From positions 806,001-870,000 of the forward strand of contig CAVPJW010000002.1 of assembly GCA_963705525.1 (NCBI GenBank): a DNA stretch of 64,000 bases, given 5' to 3'. Under the pieces are notes generated by a model. It did no database searches and was not told the DNA's origin. It worked only from the letters and a program-made list of their open reading frames with translations. Positions 28,832 through 36,714 of the stretch are shown piece by piece; position 1 is the stretch's first letter, and every line of letters begins with the position of its first letter. The DNA comes from CAVPJW01 sp963705525. Its GTDB lineage: Bacteria; Acidobacteriota; Vicinamibacteria; Vicinamibacterales; CAVPJW01. A program made the position numbers and the translations under genes.

Positions 28832-30565
28832 CTACCAGGACGTCACGGCGAATTGAACCGACATCTCAGCGCTGTCGAGCGGAACATCGATGAAGGCGGG
28901 CTCCAGGAGGAGCTCTCGACCACCGCATCGGGCCGTCACGAGCCACCGACCCGCCTCGGGGACCATCAGAGAGAACGTCCCATCGAGCTGCCGATCTGCT
29001 GACACCATCGTTATTCCCGATGAACCCATTGGTCCGGCCGCGAGCAGGTCGCATGGCTCGTTCGTTAAGAGTGTCGCCACGACCGGCGTCGCTCTTCCCA
29101 ACTCGACATCGCCGAGTTCGATGTCATGCAACATCTCGCGCGTTTCCGGGACTCGCCGCCGGGCGTACCCCGAGGCGTCGTTGCCAAGTTGCAGTTCACT
29201 CGAACCGGCTGGAGGCAATGCGAGGACGAATCGGCCGTCGGACCCGGTGACTGCTTCGAGCGCCAGGTAGTCCAAAGGTTCTGCGGCCTCGGCGAAGGTG
29301 CGAAGGTCAGGTCTGAGCCGTACAGGCAACCCCGCGATCGGTAGCCCCTTCCGAACGACGCGCCCGCTGATCCTGCTGATGCGCCGCAACCGAATCGTCA
29401 CGTTGCTTGCGTCAGGGGTATGGATCAGTCTGGCGCGCCCCCAAGACGAGTCCAGCACCAGGAATTCATAAGGCTGCCTCGCCAGTCCGGATACCGTGAA
29501 ATATCCCGTTTGATCGGAGCGAACCTCGGCAAGGCGCCGGCGCTTCGGTTCGTGGTTCAGGCGCTCATACGGTCCAGCTGTGAGCACCTCGGACACCAGT
29601 ATCAACGCCCGTGAAGCCGGCGTCCCGTCGGGGAGGATGACGCGGCCGTCCACCTGGACAGCGTCTTGCGGCTGAATAGTCATTGGAAGATCCGGTGGAC
29701 CCGATGCGAGGTCGCTCAGATGGACGCGGGTTGTCGCGATCCCCGCTCCTTCGATCTGAAGAAAACCATTGCGACTCTGGTTAAAGCCAACTACCCAGAA
29801 GCCGGTGCCCACTTTCTCGATCCGCACCGAGGGGTTCGGTTCAAACTGCTCGCGTAGAGACCGTCTCCGGCTTTCGGACCGTGCGTTTGTCCACGCGGAG
29901 ACGTCGACCGCCTTCCCGGAGGGGAGAATCGACAAGAATCGACCCCACCTTGCCCACTCGAGCGTGGGTGATTCACTGGCGCCTTGTCTGGAACCTTCGG
30001 ATGCGATCGCAAAACCAATTCCCTCGTACCCCACCGCAAGGACGACTCCCGCCGCGTTCCAGGGAACACCGGCACACTGCCAAGCTCCGCGCGATCGAGT
30101 TTCACATAATGCTCGGTTGTCATCCAGATCGTGGTCAGACGGCAGCCATTTGACGTCGAGTGGCCATGGAGCTGTCGCATCGAGCGCTCCTGCGAGAGTT
30201 CGTCGTGGCGTAGAGTCCATCAGGCGCCGTGCGTTTTGCTCGGGCCACTGAAATGGCCCTTCAACGAAGTACCAGCTGCGACCGACCGGCCTCGCGATAA
30301 GGGTCGTCAGGCGTCCTGGTTCACCCATGAGTCGAAATGATCCGTGGACGGGATGGATGACCTGTTGGGAACGCACGATCCACTGCGAGCTCGGCGCTCC
30401 ATCAGGTTCGAGGCGCACCACTTCAAGGGAGCCGATCTCATCGACGCCCTGTAGCACACATTGGATCTCACTCGGTTCGCGCATTTCCTCGGCTGGAGAA
30501 GGCTGCGCCTGCCTGAGCCCAGGGATCACCGTCGCAATCGAGAGCGATAGCACTACGCGGATCAT
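28832..30565 (-). CDS. Exported protein with carboxypeptidase-regulatory-like repeats
   Basis: A 577 aa predicted secreted protein. Residues 1-20 look like a signal sequence; from about 320 onward there are two or three carboxypeptidase-regulatory (beta-sandwich) repeats, e.g. 'VDGRVILPDGTPASRALILV' and 'ISGRVVRKGLPIAGLPVRLR', each followed by 'G.F.L' type strands. The N-terminal 300 residues are not recognised. No catalytic residues are visible, so a binding or scaffold role outside the membrane is more likely than an enzyme. Its ATG (30565) overlaps the stop of the preceding gene as ATGA, so it is translationally coupled to the beta-rich protein upstream. Confidence 0.75.
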   Translation of the reverse strand: MIRVVLSLSIATVIPGLRQAQPSPAEEMREPSEIQCVLQGVDEIGSLEVVRLEPDGAPSSQWIVRSQQVIHPVHGSFRLMGEPGRLTTLIARPVGRSWYFVEGPFQWPEQNARRLMDSTPRRTLAGALDATAPWPLDVKWLPSDHDLDDNRALCETRSRGAWQCAGVPWNAAGVVLAVGYEGIGFAIASEGSRQGASESPTLEWARWGRFLSILPSGKAVDVSAWTNARSESRRRSLREQFEPNPSVRIEKVGTGFWVVGFNQSRNGFLQIEGAGIATTRVHLSDLASGPPDLPMTIQPQDAVQVDGRVILPDGTPASRALILVSEVLTAGPYERLNHEPKRRRLAEVRSDQTGYFTVSGLARQPYEFLVLDSSWGRARLIHTPDASNVTIRLRRISRISGRVVRKGLPIAGLPVRLRPDLRTFAEAAEPLDYLALEAVTGSDGRFVLALPPAGSSELQLGNDASGYARRRVPETREMLHDIELGDVELGRATPVVATLLTNEPCDLLAAGPMGSSGITMVSADRQLDGTFSLMVPEAGRWLVTARCGGRELLLEPAFIDVPLDSAEMSVQFAVTSW

Positions 30566-31641
30566 GGCATCGTGATCCGCTCAATCACGCCGGACGTCAA
30601 CAGCAGCCACACATGCCCGTTCTGCACGTCGAGGATGAGTCGCGCGGGAGTGGACAAGGGCCTGGCGCCAATTGGATTCCCCAGGGGTCCAAATCGCAGT
30701 AACTCGCGTCCAGACTTGAAGGACGAGTGCGCCGTTTCCCTCGCATCAGCGAGAACCCAAGTTGAACTCCCATCAACAAAGGCATCCCAGATGGGTTGTG
30801 GTTGCGCCTCGGTTCCGTGAGTCGCCATTTCTGATTCCGATCCGTCGGGCACCGCAAGGGCCGACAATCGGAGCGCGCGTGATGACCCATCTCGGCCAAT
30901 CAGATGCAGCACCACTTCGTCGGGAAGCCAGCAGGGGAGCTCCACGCCGTGTGTGCCACCGCACATCACCAGGCTCGCGGCAAGCATGTCGGCCAACCCA
31001 GCGTCTTGTTGTCGAGGTTTCAGACTCGAAATCGCCGCGCGCGGCTCCTCTCCTGGAACCCCGAGGCGCAGAAGTGGTTGATCAGGCCGCGGCAGAGACT
31101 GATAAACGAGAAGGCCTCCAATCGAGAAGAGGCCGACATGAGGCCGACCAAGCGTTAAACGCCGTACGATTCTGCCGTCCAATGAAATCTGTGCCAGCGT
31201 CAGCCTGTTGAGAAGGGTCCAGAGTTCTCCATGTCCCGCGTGACCGAGTCCCCACAGGCTGTCCTGGTCGGCAGCTTGTACCCGAGAGGACGTGACACGA
31301 GATTGAGCGAGATCGATCCGAATCAGTCTTCGGTTTTCTGTCAGAAGCACGACGGCGGCGCGGTCGATCGTCCTGCCGACGATCACGTCTTCAGGCGTGA
31401 TGATTTGTGCCAAGGTGAGCTGATGTTGGCGCCCTTCCATCGTAGACGGCGACGCCACGTACGACGCGAATGGCCACGACGCCGTCATACCTAGCAGAGA
31501 TGCGGCGAGCAAGAGGGTGCAGCGTCGGCTCCGGTCTGGAACCGATCGCCGCACCTCCCGACGACCCTCCCCAACTGATTGCGACTTTGTTTCGACGCCA
31601 AGCCGAAGCAATGGGACAGAGTTGAGCCAGCCGTTTCCCAT
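30562..31641 (-). CDS. Exported beta-rich protein of unknown function (propeller-like repeats)
   Basis: A 359 aa protein; I choose ATG 31641, three bases after the stop of the small peptide gene, rather than a 70-residue upstream extension that runs antisense-like through it. Residues about 45-65 form a membrane anchor or signal ('LLLAASLLGMTASWPFAS'). The rest is repeated short beta strands ending with 'RLILDVQNGHVWLLLTSGVI', resembling WD/NHL-type propeller blades ('LWGLGHAGHGELWTLLNR'), but no family is certain. Two cysteines (VMCGG and ELPCW) could form a disulfide. It lies between the twin-Cys peptide gene and the carboxypeptidase-regulatory protein in a tight three-gene unit. Confidence 0.68.
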   Translation of the reverse strand: MGNGWLNSVPLLRLGVETKSQSVGEGRREVRRSVPDRSRRCTLLLAASLLGMTASWPFASYVASPSTMEGRQHQLTLAQIITPEDVIVGRTIDRAAVVLLTENRRLIRIDLAQSRVTSSRVQAADQDSLWGLGHAGHGELWTLLNRLTLAQISLDGRIVRRLTLGRPHVGLFSIGGLLVYQSLPRPDQPLLRLGVPGEEPRAAISSLKPRQQDAGLADMLAASLVMCGGTHGVELPCWLPDEVVLHLIGRDGSSRALRLSALAVPDGSESEMATHGTEAQPQPIWDAFVDGSSTWVLADARETAHSSFKSGRELLRFGPLGNPIGARPLSTPARLILDVQNGHVWLLLTSGVIERITMP

Positions 31642-31643
31642 GA

Positions 31644-31877
31644 TCAGCGCCCGATGATCTTTCTGCGAGTGCAGTCCACGAAATTGAGCTCGCAGTCGAG
31701 GCTTGAGAGCAGCCGGTCTTCCCAGTACCGCATCCTCGACGCCTTGTCGAAGCACTCCTTGAACGTCATGAAACAGTTCCCGCTCTGTGCTGATACTCCA
31801 CGCCCGTCGCCCGCGATGAGCACCGCGACGAACAGCACCAGCAGCCACCATTTGAGGCTGACGCTTCCAGCTGACAT
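31644..31877 (-). CDS. Small secreted peptide with twin CX6C motif
   Basis: A 77 aa ORF with a clear signal peptide ('WWLLVLFVAVLIAG', cleavage near 'VSAQ') and a 45-residue mature region. Its four cysteines are arranged as C-x6-C, 19 residues, C-x6-C ('NCFMTFKEC' and 'DCELNFVDC'). The symmetric pairs, with a charged, probably helical link, suggest a helical hairpin closed by two disulfides, like CHCH-type folds; I know of no bacterial family to name it after. The start ATG has 'GGAGG' spacing (ccggaggtacgtATG). The stop is two bases from the next ATG, so it heads the 31.9-28.8 kb unit. It could be a real gene of a lineage-specific family. The function is unknown. Confidence 0.7.
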   Translation of the reverse strand: MSAGSVSLKWWLLVLFVAVLIAGDGRGVSAQSGNCFMTFKECFDKASRMRYWEDRLLSSLDCELNFVDCTRRKIIGR

Positions 31878-32019
31878 ACGTACCTCCGGCTTCCTACGGT
31901 TTCGATGGCCGTAGATATGCCGGCGTGCGACCTCGGCCAGCAGGCTCTGCCTCGCCGTATGTTTTCACCGGAGGCACCCGGTGCTGCGCGATAATGCCGT
32001 CGCGCGTCTCGGCCGACCC

Positions 32020-33480
32020 CTATGTGGCGGCCGGGTTCCCGTCCTCGCGTTCGTGGACGGCTCGACTGCCAACCCATGTCCCCGGTGTGCGATCCCATCC
32101 GTCAGGCCGCGTCGAGCGATAGCGCAGATAGGCCTGGAGCGTGTGATAGCTGATTCCAAGCGCCTTGCAGGTCTTGCGCTTGTTGTGGTCGCACCGTTCT
32201 AGAATCAGGCGCGCATACCGGCTTCCCCAAGCGCGCATGGAGTCTCCTCTTGCCAACGACGGCATCAAGATCTCCGCGTAATGACCGCGCAGCGTGGGCG
32301 GCAAGTCATCGATCTCAATACGGTCGCTTCCAGCCAGCGCCACAGTGCTTTCCATGAGCCTTTCGAGCTCTCGCACGTTGCCGGGCCAGTCGTACGTGAG
32401 CAATGCGTCAGCCGCCGCCTCGGAAAGTTCCAGGCGACGGGTATCCCGATGCCTCGCAAGAAAGTGTCGGGCCAGTTCAAGCGTGTCCTCCCGCCGCTGT
32501 CGCAGTGGCGGGACGCGCAACTCGACGCCGCTCAGCCTGTAAAACAGGTCGGATCGGAATAACCCTTTCTCGACCATCCCTCCCAGACTGCGATTGGTCG
32601 CGGCAACAATGCGAGTGTTCACGCGCCGGGTTCCCTGCCCGCCGACACGTTCCACGGCAAGGTCTTGAATGGCCCGCAGCAGCTTTGCCTGAGCCGACAA
32701 TGAGAGATCGGAAACTTCGTCGAGAAAGAGCGTTCCCCCGTCAGCGTGCTCGAACTTACCGCGTCGACCGCGAACACCGGTTGCCGTGCGGTCCTCGATG
32801 CCGAAGAGCTCGGCTTCGAGTAGGGTCTCGACCAGCGCCGCACAATTGATCGCCACAAACGGTCCGTGCCGCCTCTGGCTCAAGTTGTGAATTTGTCGGG
32901 CCACCAGCTCCTTCCCAGTGCCACTCTCCCCCTCGACGAGCACGGTGAAATCTGTCGCCGCGACGCGTTCGATTCGTTCTCGCAAGGCCAGCATTCCCGG
33001 GCTGGAGCCGATGAGCGGCGTTCCCGCGCTGCGATCGGCCCGAAGACCCGGCGACACAGGCCGTGCGCCTCGGTTGCGCTCGATCTCAAGGACGAGCGCT
33101 GCGACATGGCTCGCCCATCCGAGCACCTGAAAGTCCCAGTCATCGAGTCCGGAACCGGCCTCGAAGGTGGCTTCGAGAAACGCATGTCGCGCGGCATCCG
33201 ACGTCTCGACTTCAAAGCAGATGGACTCGGCCGACGCGTTGGTGTGCGGTGATCGCAACGAGAGACGGGTCAGACTCTCCCGCAGCGATACGTCGCGAAC
33301 CCGCGCCAGTCGTCGGAGACCCTCCTCGAACGTCCGCCTGAGCGGCTGGGACTCGCCAGACCGATCGAGACCATGTGCGATCTGCGCCAGGAACGCCGGA
33401 AACCCGTCGCGCCGATCCCTGGATCTCGCCCACACTCGGGGAAGAGCGTGACCTGCACCTGCCTGGTTGTCGGTGGACAT
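32020..33480 (-). CDS. NtrC/PspF-type AAA+ transcriptional regulator with degenerate GAFTGA loop
   Basis: An enhancer-binding-protein-like regulator of 486 aa. N-terminal GAF-like sensor (about 30-135, ending 'AALVLEIER'), AAA+ domain from about 155 with Walker A 'GESGTGKE' (184-191) and 'GGTLFLDEVSDLS' (248-260), and a Fis-type helix-turn-helix at the C-terminus ('ILERCDHNKRKTCKALGIS'). The sigma-54 contact loop GAFTGA reads 'RTATGV' (231-236), unlike the intact 'GSFTGA' of the NtrC protein at 40.1 kb. No receiver domain is present. ATG 33480 is chosen because GGAGG lies eight bases upstream. It precedes the exported-protein cassette on the same strand and may control it. Confidence 0.82.
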   Translation of the reverse strand: MSTDNQAGAGHALPRVWARSRDRRDGFPAFLAQIAHGLDRSGESQPLRRTFEEGLRRLARVRDVSLRESLTRLSLRSPHTNASAESICFEVETSDAARHAFLEATFEAGSGLDDWDFQVLGWASHVAALVLEIERNRGARPVSPGLRADRSAGTPLIGSSPGMLALRERIERVAATDFTVLVEGESGTGKELVARQIHNLSQRRHGPFVAINCAALVETLLEAELFGIEDRTATGVRGRRGKFEHADGGTLFLDEVSDLSLSAQAKLLRAIQDLAVERVGGQGTRRVNTRIVAATNRSLGGMVEKGLFRSDLFYRLSGVELRVPPLRQRREDTLELARHFLARHRDTRRLELSEAAADALLTYDWPGNVRELERLMESTVALAGSDRIEIDDLPPTLRGHYAEILMPSLARGDSMRAWGSRYARLILERCDHNKRKTCKALGISYHTLQAYLRYRSTRPDGWDRTPGTWVGSRAVHEREDGNPAAT

Positions 33481-33673
33481 GGAGACGGCCTCCGAAGCGG
33501 CGATTAACGTGAACAGGTCAAGACCAAACCTGATGCCAGATCGCACACGGGAAGATCTGGCGGGATTTGCCGGCCTGTCGATCTAACCGGCGTTCAAGGA
33601 AGGGTAGGCGGTGCCCATCTGCGAGTTCCGACCTCAGTTCGAGTGGGCACGCGTTACCCAGATGGGTAGCTTT

Positions 33674-33988
33674 TCATCCCGGATACTCCAACCGGCGCTG
33701 AAACACGAGCGCCGCTTGATAGCGAATGCCCTCCTGCCGGCTCAAACTGGTCACCGCGCATCTGACCACGCGAGCACGAATCATCTCCCTGGCCCCGCTC
33801 ACAATCAGTTGCAGATCGACGTGCGTCCCCGGCAGCAAGCGAGCGGACGCCTCGATAAGCGCTCCGCCGGCGCTGATGTTGACCAGGGTGACATCCCTGC
33901 CGGGCATCAGTCGTGCAGTTGCCGTGGTCCACGAAGTGGAATGAACGCCCCAACGAGCGCAAGCGCGTCGTTCGCGCTCGCGATTCAT
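33674..33988 (-). CDS. PilZ-domain protein
   Basis: A 104 aa single-domain protein. The start 'MNRERERRACARWGVH' resembles the RxxxR basic stretch of PilZ proteins, and 'VTLVNISAGGALIEASARLL' matches the D/NxSxxG c-di-GMP-binding region (here NISAGG). It could bind c-di-GMP and act on the pilus system. The ATG (33988) overlaps the stop of the pseudopilin gene (ATGA at 33985-33988), so they are coupled. PilZ domains are variable, hence moderate confidence. Confidence 0.72.
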   Translation of the reverse strand: MNRERERRACARWGVHSTSWTTATARLMPGRDVTLVNISAGGALIEASARLLPGTHVDLQLIVSGAREMIRARVVRCAVTSLSRQEGIRYQAALVFQRRLEYPG

Positions 33989-34599
33989 GGTTCCTGCCAC
34001 GTGCCGGTGCGAACGTCGAATCGGAGCGTACGGATGCGCCCCGTGACGCCTAGGACCCGGACAGCGCGTTGATAGCGATGGCTTCGAATGTACACGGTGC
34101 CTGCGGTTGCCGAACCGTTGGGGCTGAAACTCGCAATATTCGCGTTTCCCAATCGAATCGGATCGCTCCCAGCCGCGAGCATTGTTCCGGCATCGACAGC
34201 GGAGACGTCGGTGAGGATCCCGAAGTCGATTCGTGGGAATTGATCTGGAAGGCGCTCGAAGGGCATCAATTGAACATCTATCCCGGACGTGATGTCTTTG
34301 GTTCGGATGCCGTTCGCGTTGCGATCGACGTACATGCTGAATCCGTATTGATCGCCACGCTGTTCGAAGCGAATGCCAACGTATGCCGAGCGCTTGACGG
34401 CCTCCATTCGGGCTAGTTGAAACCGGCTTGCCAGGTGTCGTGATGCGGCGGCAAGGCGGCCACCCTCGAGTGTGTCGCCGACCAACGGCACTGCTGCGGC
34501 AGAAACAACCGCGATGATCGAGACGACACACAGGAGTTCGATCATCGAGTATCCTGGGTCCCGCATACGGCACACCGACTTGGAAGGCCGGCGATGCAC
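33985..34599 (-). CDS. Type IV pilin / pseudopilin, GspH/FimT-like
   Basis: A 204 aa prepilin-like protein. A charged leader is followed by the peptidase motif 'DPGYSMIELLCVVSII', with cleavage expected after Gly and Glu at mature position 5. The hydrophobic stretch continues for about 20 residues. The C-terminal half is a GspH-type beta domain ('YVGIRFEQRGDQYGFSMYVD', 'SATAGTVYIRSH'). It may be a minor pilin used with the pil machinery at 1-7 kb or with ComEA for DNA uptake. Its stop overlaps the PilZ start. Confidence 0.85.
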   Translation of the reverse strand: MHRRPSKSVCRMRDPGYSMIELLCVVSIIAVVSAAAVPLVGDTLEGGRLAAASRHLASRFQLARMEAVKRSAYVGIRFEQRGDQYGFSMYVDRNANGIRTKDITSGIDVQLMPFERLPDQFPRIDFGILTDVSAVDAGTMLAAGSDPIRLGNANIASFSPNGSATAGTVYIRSHRYQRAVRVLGVTGRIRTLRFDVRTGTWQEP

Positions 34600-34639
34600 A
34601 GAGACCAGCAGGTCTCTGTGGATCGCCGGAACGAAAAGG

Positions 34640-34981
34640 TTATCGAGAGGCCTCGTTCTCGCGATCGCCCTTTGGAGGTGTGACGACGAGAAGAGGCTTC
34701 AACTTGAGGAAGTTCTTCTCGCCGATGCCCTGCACGTTCATGAGATCCTCAAGCTTCTTGAAGCCACCGCTCTTCTGTCGATACTCGAGAATCCTCGCCG
34801 CAACTTTGGGTCCAATACCGGGCAGGGCCTCGAGCTGCGCTGCGGTCGCCGTGTTCAGGTTGATGGCCGCCTGAGACGACGCCTTTGCGGAAGCTGCCGG
34901 TTCCTGAGCATCGAGACCTCCGGGCACGGTCAACACGAACGCCAGAACTGCCAGGAACACAAACTGATTGATCCATCTCAT
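34640..34981 (-). CDS. comEA: ComEA-like helix-hairpin-helix DNA-binding protein
   Basis: Exported DNA-binding protein of the transformation type. The 113 aa protein has a signal peptide (about 1-24, ending 'GLDAQ'), then two HhH motifs: 'INLNTATAAQLEALPGIGPK' and 'EDLMNVQGIGEKNFLKLKPL', typical of ComEA. The start ATG 34981 carries a strong GGAGGGG ribosome site; the extended frame upstream is rejected. The pseudopilin follows 40 bp later, giving a small comEA-pilin-PilZ unit. In non-competent species such proteins may serve other DNA functions. Confidence 0.88.
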   Translation of the reverse strand: MRWINQFVFLAVLAFVLTVPGGLDAQEPAASAKASSQAAINLNTATAAQLEALPGIGPKVAARILEYRQKSGGFKKLEDLMNVQGIGEKNFLKLKPLLVVTPPKGDRENEASR

Positions 34982-34998
34982 CTCGTTCCCCTCCCGTG

Positions 34999-35010
34999 AA
35001 GTGTCACGTC
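34999..35010. promoter_or_regulatory. Half-conserved copy of the AAGTGTSACGTC motif near comEA
   Basis: AAGTGTCACGTC lies just upstream of the comEA ribosome site, and a nearly identical AAGTGTGACGTC occurs at 35147-35158. The two copies differ at one base. The pair could be regulator sites. Confidence 0.3.
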
Positions 35011-35149
35011 GCACATAGGCGCCGGGCTCGTTCGGCTCTGATGGCCCCATCGAGCCGGCCCGGCACCGTGGAGGTCGGGCACCATGCCGACCGTCTGACG
35101 GGGCCGCCTCAGCTGAGGCAAGGGTTCTGCCGTCGGAGCAGCCCGCAAG

Positions 35150-35161
35150 TGTGACGTCACA
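35150..35161. promoter_or_regulatory. Perfect 12-bp palindrome TGTGACGTCACA, candidate operator
   Basis: TGTGACGTCACA reads the same on both strands and lies in the middle of the comEA/parB-like divergent region. Its half site TGTGA is that of CRP-family sites, but the spacer is two bases rather than six, so a CRP site is unlikely. A related motif lies 140 bp away. Confidence 0.35.
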
Positions 35162-35490
35162 AAGTGCTGGAATCACTGAGGAAGGACACGCGATTGAGCG
35201 GTGTACCGACGCTGCGTCATGTCGGCTGCTGCGAAAAGACAACCGGCGTTGTCGCCAGGACGGACGGAACGATCGAGCTCTCTTGCCAAGACACTGGCGA
35301 TCAGGAAAGCAGAGCGAAATACCTTCGACAACAGAACGTCAACGCGAGTTGCGGGCCAAACAGCATTGGGCTCTCGCCCGAAATCGCCGCGAGATCATCT
35401 GGTCACCCCGCGTTTGACTTGAGGTACAATCCGGTCTTCGCGTCCTGCCACGGCGCACTCCGCAACTCATTCGCTACCCGAGGTTCACAA

Positions 35491-36648
35491 GTGTCCGAAT
35501 TCGATCCCCTGCAGTCGTCCCGATCGTTCTTTCCACCGGCGCGCCCTGATTCATACGCACCGGAAGTCTTTGACAGTGAGCAGCCCGCGGAAGCCCCGCC
35601 GACCGGCGCCCGCGAGGGCCTCCCGCCCGGCTTCCGCATGCGGCACGACGCCCACTACGTCGATCAGCTGACGTCGCGCACGCCCGATACGGTTGTGCGC
35701 AACCTGGCGATCGCCGAAATCGATCGCGCTGTTGCGAATGATGCCCCGCTCGCCGATCTCATCACATCCGTGCAGACGATCGGCGTGGTCCAGCCGCTGC
35801 TTGTCAGGAGGCGGAACGGCCGGTATGAAGTGATCGCCGGACACGGCCGGCTGTCAGCGGCGGTGGCCGCCGGCCTGACCGAGGTGCCCTGTCTCGTGCA
35901 CCAGGTGGACGATGCGACGGCGCGCTCGTTGAGAGACGCGGACAACCTGCGGGCAACAAAACAGACGACGGGAAACGGGACGGCAGCGCACCCAGTGCTG
36001 CCGTCGGCTCTCGCGCAGGAGTTGACGCGCAACCTCGCGACGGTGACGGCCTCGCTCGGCCTCTTCGCCAATCGCGGCCAGTCGCTCCGCGAGCGCCTCG
36101 CGCTCGAGCTCGCCCGCGCCGAGCTGCAGCGCACGATCTGGCTGCTCCAGGCGTCCGAGATTCTTGCGGGCGAGGCACTCGTCGCGCGACGCGATTTCCG
36201 CGCAGGCGCGCTGGTCGAGCAGGTCGTCGCCGCGCTCGGCCCCGAGCGGCGCCTCTCGGACGTGCAGATCGCCGTGGAAATCGCCGACGCCGGGCTCATC
36301 GTCAACGCCGACGAAAGCATGGTCGCCGTCGCGCTCGCCGGACTGGTCGAGGCGCTCCTCGCCATCCTGCAGCGCGCAGAGGGCGCGCGCCTTCACCTGC
36401 GTGCCATCGGTCGTGCCACGCCGCCCGCGCTCGTCGTCGAAGTCTGGCAGGACGCCGTGATGCTGCCCGCGCAGCTGGCTGCGCGGTTCTTCGATCCGAC
36501 GCTGACTGACAGGCCGGGCGGTCTCACCGCCGGCGTCAGCCTTGCGGCGGCCAAGAAGGTCGCAGAGCTCCACGGAGGGCGTCTCGATCTCGTGGCGGGC
36601 GAGCGCGCCGGCTGCCGCCTGCACTTCGTCGTCCCGACCGGCACGTAA
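35491..36648 (+). CDS. ParB-like N-terminal domain fused to a histidine-kinase-like HATPase domain lacking an obvious phospho-His
   Basis: A 385 aa protein from GTG 35491 (GAGG ahead). Residues 67-150 are a ParB/Noc-type CTPase domain: 'SVQTIGVVQPLLVRRRNGRY' then 'EVIAGHGRLSAAVAAGL', where GHGR stands where GERR is usual. Residues 170-235 form a helical region like a DHp, but the His-Glu motif reads 'AQELTRN', so the phosphorylatable His seems lost. Residues 265-385 resemble a HATPase_c domain (N box 'VALAGLVEALLAIL', G2 box 'GGLTAGVSLAAAKKVAELHG'). The function is unknown; a nucleotide-sensing regulator is one possibility. A GAF protein follows 67 bp on. I reject an upstream 109-residue extension that shows no start signal. 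Confidence 0.75.
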   Translation: MSEFDPLQSSRSFFPPARPDSYAPEVFDSEQPAEAPPTGAREGLPPGFRMRHDAHYVDQLTSRTPDTVVRNLAIAEIDRAVANDAPLADLITSVQTIGVVQPLLVRRRNGRYEVIAGHGRLSAAVAAGLTEVPCLVHQVDDATARSLRDADNLRATKQTTGNGTAAHPVLPSALAQELTRNLATVTASLGLFANRGQSLRERLALELARAELQRTIWLLQASEILAGEALVARRDFRAGALVEQVVAALGPERRLSDVQIAVEIADAGLIVNADESMVAVALAGLVEALLAILQRAEGARLHLRAIGRATPPALVVEVWQDAVMLPAQLAARFFDPTLTDRPGGLTAGVSLAAAKKVAELHGGRLDLVAGERAGCRLHFVVPTGT

Positions 36649-36714
36649 ACGCCGCTCGGCGCACGACTCGTCAACCCACGCGCCAACGACGGCGCGGCAT
36701 GAGGCGCGTCAGTC

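Larger units (their letters stand above)
34982..35490 (+). other. Intergenic region between divergent comEA and parB-like genes
   Basis: About 510 bp without a convincing gene. Both strands have open frames here, but neither has an upstream start with a ribosome site and their translations look random. It holds a palindrome and a related motif listed separately and the probable promoters of the divergent genes. A -10-like TACAAT at 35425-35430 lies 60 bp before the parB-like start without a good -35. Confidence 0.6.

Noticed and set aside
31878..32019. Sigma-54 (-24/-12) promoter before the twin-CX6C peptide gene
   Set aside because: The best GG/GC pair has the wrong spacing (10 instead of 12), and no TGGCAC-N5-TTGC is found on the minus strand.
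35164..35490. Upstream extension of the ParB-HATPase frame by 109 residues
   Set aside because: The translation has no domain resemblance and its start lacks a ribosome site, while GTG 35491 has GAGG ahead and a natural N-terminus.
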